From NCBI RefSeq assembly GCF_040250305.1, contig NZ_CP158190.1, positions 1 through 10,000 of the forward strand: a stretch of 10,000 nt of DNA, given 5' to 3'. Made by a program: the position numbers and the translations under genes. The notes below the pieces were generated by a model. The model had not been told where the DNA came from. It did no database searches and worked only from the letters and a program-made list of their open reading frames with translations. Of the stretch, positions 9,565 to 10,000 are shown in pieces (positions within the stretch are counted from its first letter, which is position 1; each line of letters begins with the position of its first letter). This stretch comes from Peribacillus frigoritolerans (GTDB lineage Bacteria > Bacillota > Bacilli > Bacillales > DSM-1321).

Positions 9565-9592
9565 TTGATTTTTTTTAGGTATTTAATAATAA
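9565..9592 (+). promoter_or_regulatory. Possible promoter of the gene after gyrA
   Basis: TTGATT (9565-9570) lies 16 bases before TAATAA (9587-9592), a moderate match to sigma-A. It is in the right place, after the terminator at 9447-9476 and about 70 bases before the start codon at 9660. The region is very AT rich, so other combinations are also possible. Confidence 0.35.
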
Positions 9593-9659
9593 TAAAGATA
9601 GTTCTTACCATGTTTTTCAAGTAAAATGATACTCATTAATACTACCGAGGTGAAACGTT

Positions 9660-10000
9660 TTGCTAGTGAAAACTCGCTATTTAATCGAAGGCTGCATCCT
9701 CTCGAAAGAAATTAGAGGTCTTTCGAACCGCCCCATAATGCATGAAAAAACAATATTGACCACGCGATTGATTGAGGCATTGCAAGCCTTTTTAATAACA
9801 GAGGTAAGCGTTGAAAAAACTTTGATTGATGGAAAGAAATTTCTGCCGAAAGAAGTGATAGATCCAGAATTGGATGAGCTGGAAGAGTCATCGGATTTTA
9901 CGGATTTGTATCTTAAGTCAGTACAAACATATAAACGATTGTTTAAAAATTGGCAGGCGGGCAGTAAAGTTGAGGTGGCGATGATTCGTTTAATCATGAT
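9660..10000 (+). CDS. N-terminal part of a probable HD-GYP-type protein (runs off the window)
   Basis: An open frame of 113 codons with no stop reaches the window end. I chose TTG at 9660 because GAGGTG at 9647-9652 lies 7 bases upstream; the alternative GTG at 9666 would be 13 bases away. The start reads MLVKTRYLIEGCILSKEIRG, followed by LSNRPIMHEKTILTTRLIEALQAF, EVSVEKTLIDGKKFLP and an acidic stretch (DELEESSDF). This resembles the N-terminal region that comes before the HD-GYP phosphodiesterase domain in proteins encoded after gyrA in several Bacillus relatives, as far as I remember. HD-GYP domains usually hydrolyse cyclic di-GMP, but the catalytic HD and GYP residues would lie beyond the window, so activity cannot be judged. 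The match is from memory and the family assignment is moderate. Confidence 0.65.
   Translation, partial: MLVKTRYLIEGCILSKEIRGLSNRPIMHEKTILTTRLIEALQAFLITEVSVEKTLIDGKKFLPKEVIDPELDELEESSDFTDLYLKSVQTYKRLFKNWQAGSKVEVAMIRLIM

Larger units (their letters stand above)
9178..9659. other. 482-base intergenic region after gyrA
   Basis: I find no coding region, tRNA or rRNA here. It contains the gyrA terminator (9191-9226), a long imperfect inverted repeat (9247-9300), a GC-rich structured repeat-like block (9330-9422), a canonical terminator (9447-9476), a small 7-bp hairpin (9489-9495 with 9499-9505), and an AT-rich leader with the ribosome binding site of the next gene (GAGGTG, 9647-9652). In B. subtilis the rrnO operon sits directly after gyrA; no 16S sequence is visible here. 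Confidence 0.85.

Noticed and set aside
9627..9641. Fur/PerR-like site in the leader of the last gene
   Set aside because: It matches an inverted 7-1-7 pattern at about 11 of 14 positions, but the region is AT rich, the right half is poor, and an iron or peroxide link to the gene is not evident.
9677..9997. 106-codon open frame on the minus strand at the window end
   Set aside because: It is antisense to the open, SD-preceded + strand frame starting at 9660, whose protein resembles a known family; the minus-strand product is serine-rich low-complexity sequence.

Overview
This window is the replication-origin end of a low-GC Gram-positive chromosome, almost certainly a member of the Bacillaceae (Bacillus sensu lato). 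Every protein closely resembles its Bacillus subtilis counterpart as I remember it, and the gene order dnaA-dnaN-yaaA-recF-remB-gyrB-gyrA is the classic Bacillus origin order. Base 1 is the first base of dnaA, so this looks like the numbering start of a finished chromosome. I cannot fix the genus from this sequence alone; a Peribacillus-like species is only a guess. All genes lie on the + strand, co-directional with the rightward replication fork.

Layout. Bases 1-1350 encode the initiator DnaA, starting with TTG. Bases 1351-1542 hold the unwinding part of oriC: seven candidate DnaA boxes, two of them forming a 28-bp palindrome, then a short GC-rich spacer, six DnaA-trios and an AT-rich unwinding element. 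dnaN (sliding clamp) follows and ends at an AT-rich hairpin terminator. A probable sigma-A promoter then leads into yaaA (S4-domain protein), recF (gap repair) and remB (matrix regulator). gyrB and gyrA encode the two DNA gyrase subunits. gyrA ends at a strong 16-bp terminator hairpin.

Bases 9178-9659 carry no gene. They hold an imperfect long inverted repeat, a GC-rich block resembling a shortened copy of a repeat common in Bacillaceae intergenic regions, a second canonical terminator, and the leader of the last gene. From 9660 a gene runs off the window. Its N-terminus looks like the HD-GYP-type protein found after gyrA in several Bacillus relatives. The rRNA operon that follows gyrA directly in B. 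subtilis is not seen here.

The genes form one functional set. DnaA opens the origin, DnaN tethers the polymerase, gyrase relieves positive supercoils ahead of the forks, and RecF helps recombination at gaps. I see no phage, insertion sequence, CRISPR array, tRNA, rRNA or new multi-gene system. The most notable point is in GyrB: the near-invariant EGDSAGG motif reads EGNSAGG. This is the same Asp-to-Asn change known as a quinolone-resistance substitution (D426N in E. coli), while the GyrA resistance positions are wild type.
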